Below, piece after piece: positions 62,265-64,000 of a stretch of 64,000 bases of DNA (its first letter is position 1; each line of letters starts with the position of its first letter). This DNA comes from Gordionus sp. m RMFG-2023 (lineage: Eukaryota; Nematomorpha; Gordioida; Chordodea; Parachordodidae), in contig NC_088775.1 in assembly GCF_954871325.1 (NCBI RefSeq), positions 63,093,561-63,157,560 on the forward strand, written 5' to 3'. The position numbers and the translations under genes are program-made. Under the pieces are notes generated by a model, which was not told the origin of the DNA, ran no database searches, and worked only from the letters and a program-made list of their open reading frames with translations.

Positions 62265-62510
62265 CCCATTCAAAAAAGGAAAAGTCCCAATCAAAATAGG
62301 AAAAGGGTCAATCATAAAAGGAAAAGTGTCAATCAAAAAAGGAAAATTAAAAAGAAAGGAAAAATTCCGATCAAAAAAGGAAAACTGTCAAACAAAAAAG
62401 GAAAAAGTTTAATCAAAAAAGGAAAAAGTTTAATCAAAAAAGGAAAAGTGTCAATCGAAAAAGGAAAATTCCCAAAAGGAAAGGAAAATTCCCATTCAAA
62501 AAAGGAAAAT
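62265..62510. repeat. ~21-bp minisatellite (AAAAAAGGAAAAGT type)
   Basis: About eleven units of the form AAAGGAAAAGTGTCAATCAA with variations; units near the ends are shorter. Lys-rich open frames across it (for example 62,193-62,534) arise from the repeat and are not called as genes. Confidence 0.9.
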
Positions 62511-62782
62511 CGTAATTTTTTTAAATTTTTATAAAAAAATTATAAATTTTTCTTAAATTTTTATTTATTTTTGTCATTCCTTCTTATTTTATTTCTAGCT
62601 TTTTGCGATTTTTTTACTTTATTTATATCTTTTCTCAATTTATTTTTCTTACTATATCTTTTCTCAATTATTTTTCTTCTCATTTTTGATAATTCTTTTG
62701 TATTTTTATAAATAATTTATAAATTTAGGTCCATTTTTTTAACAATTCTTTACGTTTTTTTTTTCATCATACATATGTTGTA

Positions 62783-62843
62783 ATTTTTAAAGGGATCATA
62801 ACTATCCAGGATCTTCACGGGATTTAAATAGATCCCTTTAAAA
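62783..62843. repeat. Short hairpin
   Basis: TTTTTAAAGGGATC and GATCCCTTTAAAA form a stem of about 12 bp around a 34-base loop. The surroundings (62,511-63,055) are otherwise featureless. Confidence 0.6.
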
Positions 62844-63059
62844 TTTTAATTTTTTAAAGGATAAAGAACTATACGGCATTATCTCGTTTGAACCATGATA
62901 TAGAAGAATCTTATTTTAAAAAGCGTTTTCCGCGCGTTTCGTTTTTTAATTTTATTGTTATTCATTAATTTTCAATGTTGTTTTTTTTAGCCTTATGAAA
63001 TAAGATATGTCTAATATAGGGTATCAATCGATAGCTAATCAAAAGATCTATTCTGAAGG

Positions 63060-64000
63060 TCAATCTCTCCCCAATAATGGGCGAGTCTAGTCTTAGGGGG
63101 TCAGAAATATTTTTATGAACACAAAATATCGATATGGGTATCAAATAAAAGCTAATTTTAATATGGTTTTGACTTAAAGTCTTAATTCTTGGTCTGAATG
63201 GGTATGACTTAGTCTGGGGGGGGGGGGGGGGGGGGGGGGGGGGGGCGTGAAAAAATTATTTTTTTTGATATGGGTATTAAATAAAAGCTAATTTTAATAT
63301 GGTTTGACTGAAAGTCTTTATTCTTGGTCTTGATGGGTATGACTTGGTCTGGAAGGGGGGGTAGGGGTGGAGGGGGGTGTAAAAAATAATTTTTTTGATA
63401 TGGGTATCAAATAAAAGCTAATTTTAATATGGTCTGATTGAAAGTCTTCATCCTTGGTCTGGGGGGGGGGGGGGGTAGAGGTAGAGGGGGGTTTAAAAAT
63501 AATTTTTAAATGTCGACAGTAGATATTGAAAATGAAAATAATTTTGGTACAAATAAAATAAAAGGATTATGATTTTAGAATTAATTATAAAATTATTATA
63601 ATAATTTTTGCTATTTATTTAGTAACGAGCTGCTATCTCTCTTTTTAAAAAAATATAGCACGCTAAAGCTATCGATACTAAAAAAAATAGCTATGGAATA
63701 ACGTGCTAAATATAGAACACTGCAAATTGTATATTTCAAGTTCAGGATAGGAACCGAAAAAAGATTTAAAAATTGTTTTATCTTCATTCTCTTTTATTTC
63801 TGTAAATTCTATCCAACTAGACATTTTGTTAATATGTTGAGGGCCTGACAGTCATGCCCATCAAGACAAAAAATGAATAATTTCAATTTAAAGATATTAA
63901 AATTAGCTTTTATTTGATACCCATATCGATATTTTGTGGTGATAAAAATATTCCTGACCTCCCAAGACTTAGACCCGCCCTCTATGAGTGATTATTATTA
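63060..64000. mobile_element. Foldback element with ~133-bp tandem units, open at window end
   Basis: The left arm (about 63,066-63,165: GGGCGAGTCTAGTCTTAGGG, ATATTTTTATGAACAC, AAAATATCGATATGGGTATC) is mirrored at 63,885-63,990 (right arm reversed: GGGCGGGTCTAAGTCTTGGG). The word GATATGGGTATCAAATAAAA starts at 63,131, 63,267 (one variant base) and 63,397, giving tandem units of 136 and 130 bp, each with a G-rich tail. The true right border may lie beyond the window. Confidence 0.75.
63216..63245 (+). repeat. 30-bp G homopolymer
   Basis: An uninterrupted run of 30 G ends one tandem unit of the foldback element; shorter G runs lie at the same place in the next units (about 63,354 and 63,461). 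Its length is likely unstable and may be mis-assembled. Confidence 0.9.

Noticed and set aside
62193-62534. Lysine-rich 113-residue open frame with KKGK repeats
   Set aside because: It overlaps a 21-bp minisatellite in two frames with similar repeats. There is no conserved domain or start context.

Overview
The window is eukaryotic nuclear DNA. It is extremely AT-rich (roughly a fifth G+C by eye outside the one gene), gene-poor and repeat-dense. It holds one clear host gene, a SENP6/SENP7 (Ulp2-type) SUMO protease in a single open frame; everything else identifiable is satellite DNA or DNA transposon. The transposase families (several hAT lineages, one interrupted by short GT-AG introns) and the protease fit an AT-rich invertebrate or an early-diverging fungus. 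The sequence alone does not decide between them.

Layout. 1-26,468: a head-to-tail satellite of ~146-bp monomers, open at the left edge of the window and organised into a ~5,557-bp higher-order repeat (HOR) of about 38 monomers. Two copies (1-5,557 and 5,558-~10,970) are almost identical. A third block is a mosaic with several jumps in monomer order, a fourth is nearly complete with one extra monomer, and the fifth is partial and breaks up towards the array edge. 26,469-49,600: a transposon graveyard. It holds a degraded DDE transposase with a hAT-like C-terminus (27.7-29.4 kb, minus strand) beside a 283-bp tandem duplication, a hAT fossil starting at 30,078, two related internally deleted hAT copies (34,300-36,440 and 46,033-48,507), and a hAT with a six-exon transposase (41.0-43.9 kb, minus strand). 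Four short hobo-like MITEs lie here too. Two of them sit at the same place inside the two related hAT copies with the same 8-bp target duplication, so that insertion predates the spread of the host element. A stretch at 32.5-36.8 kb may be a decayed host gene hit by two of these elements.

49,600-52,600: the SUMO protease gene with a nearby AATAAA. 52,600-57,700: AT-rich intergenic DNA with a ~300-bp foldback and small imperfect duplications. 57,708-61,806: a 4.1-kb non-autonomous element with 9-bp direct repeats at its ends (as in Mutator-like elements). Its long inverted ends are largely built of a CpG-rich ~15-bp tandem repeat, and its interior shows no transposase. 61,816-64,000: a possible hAT end, a 21-bp minisatellite, a hairpin, and a foldback element with ~133-bp tandem units and a 30-G tract, running to the window end.

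The genes do not form an operon or pathway. The satellite looks like centromeric or pericentromeric heterochromatin by its structure (nucleosome-length monomer, HOR, homogenisation), but function cannot be shown from sequence. No tRNA, rRNA, CRISPR array or recognisable viral gene was seen.
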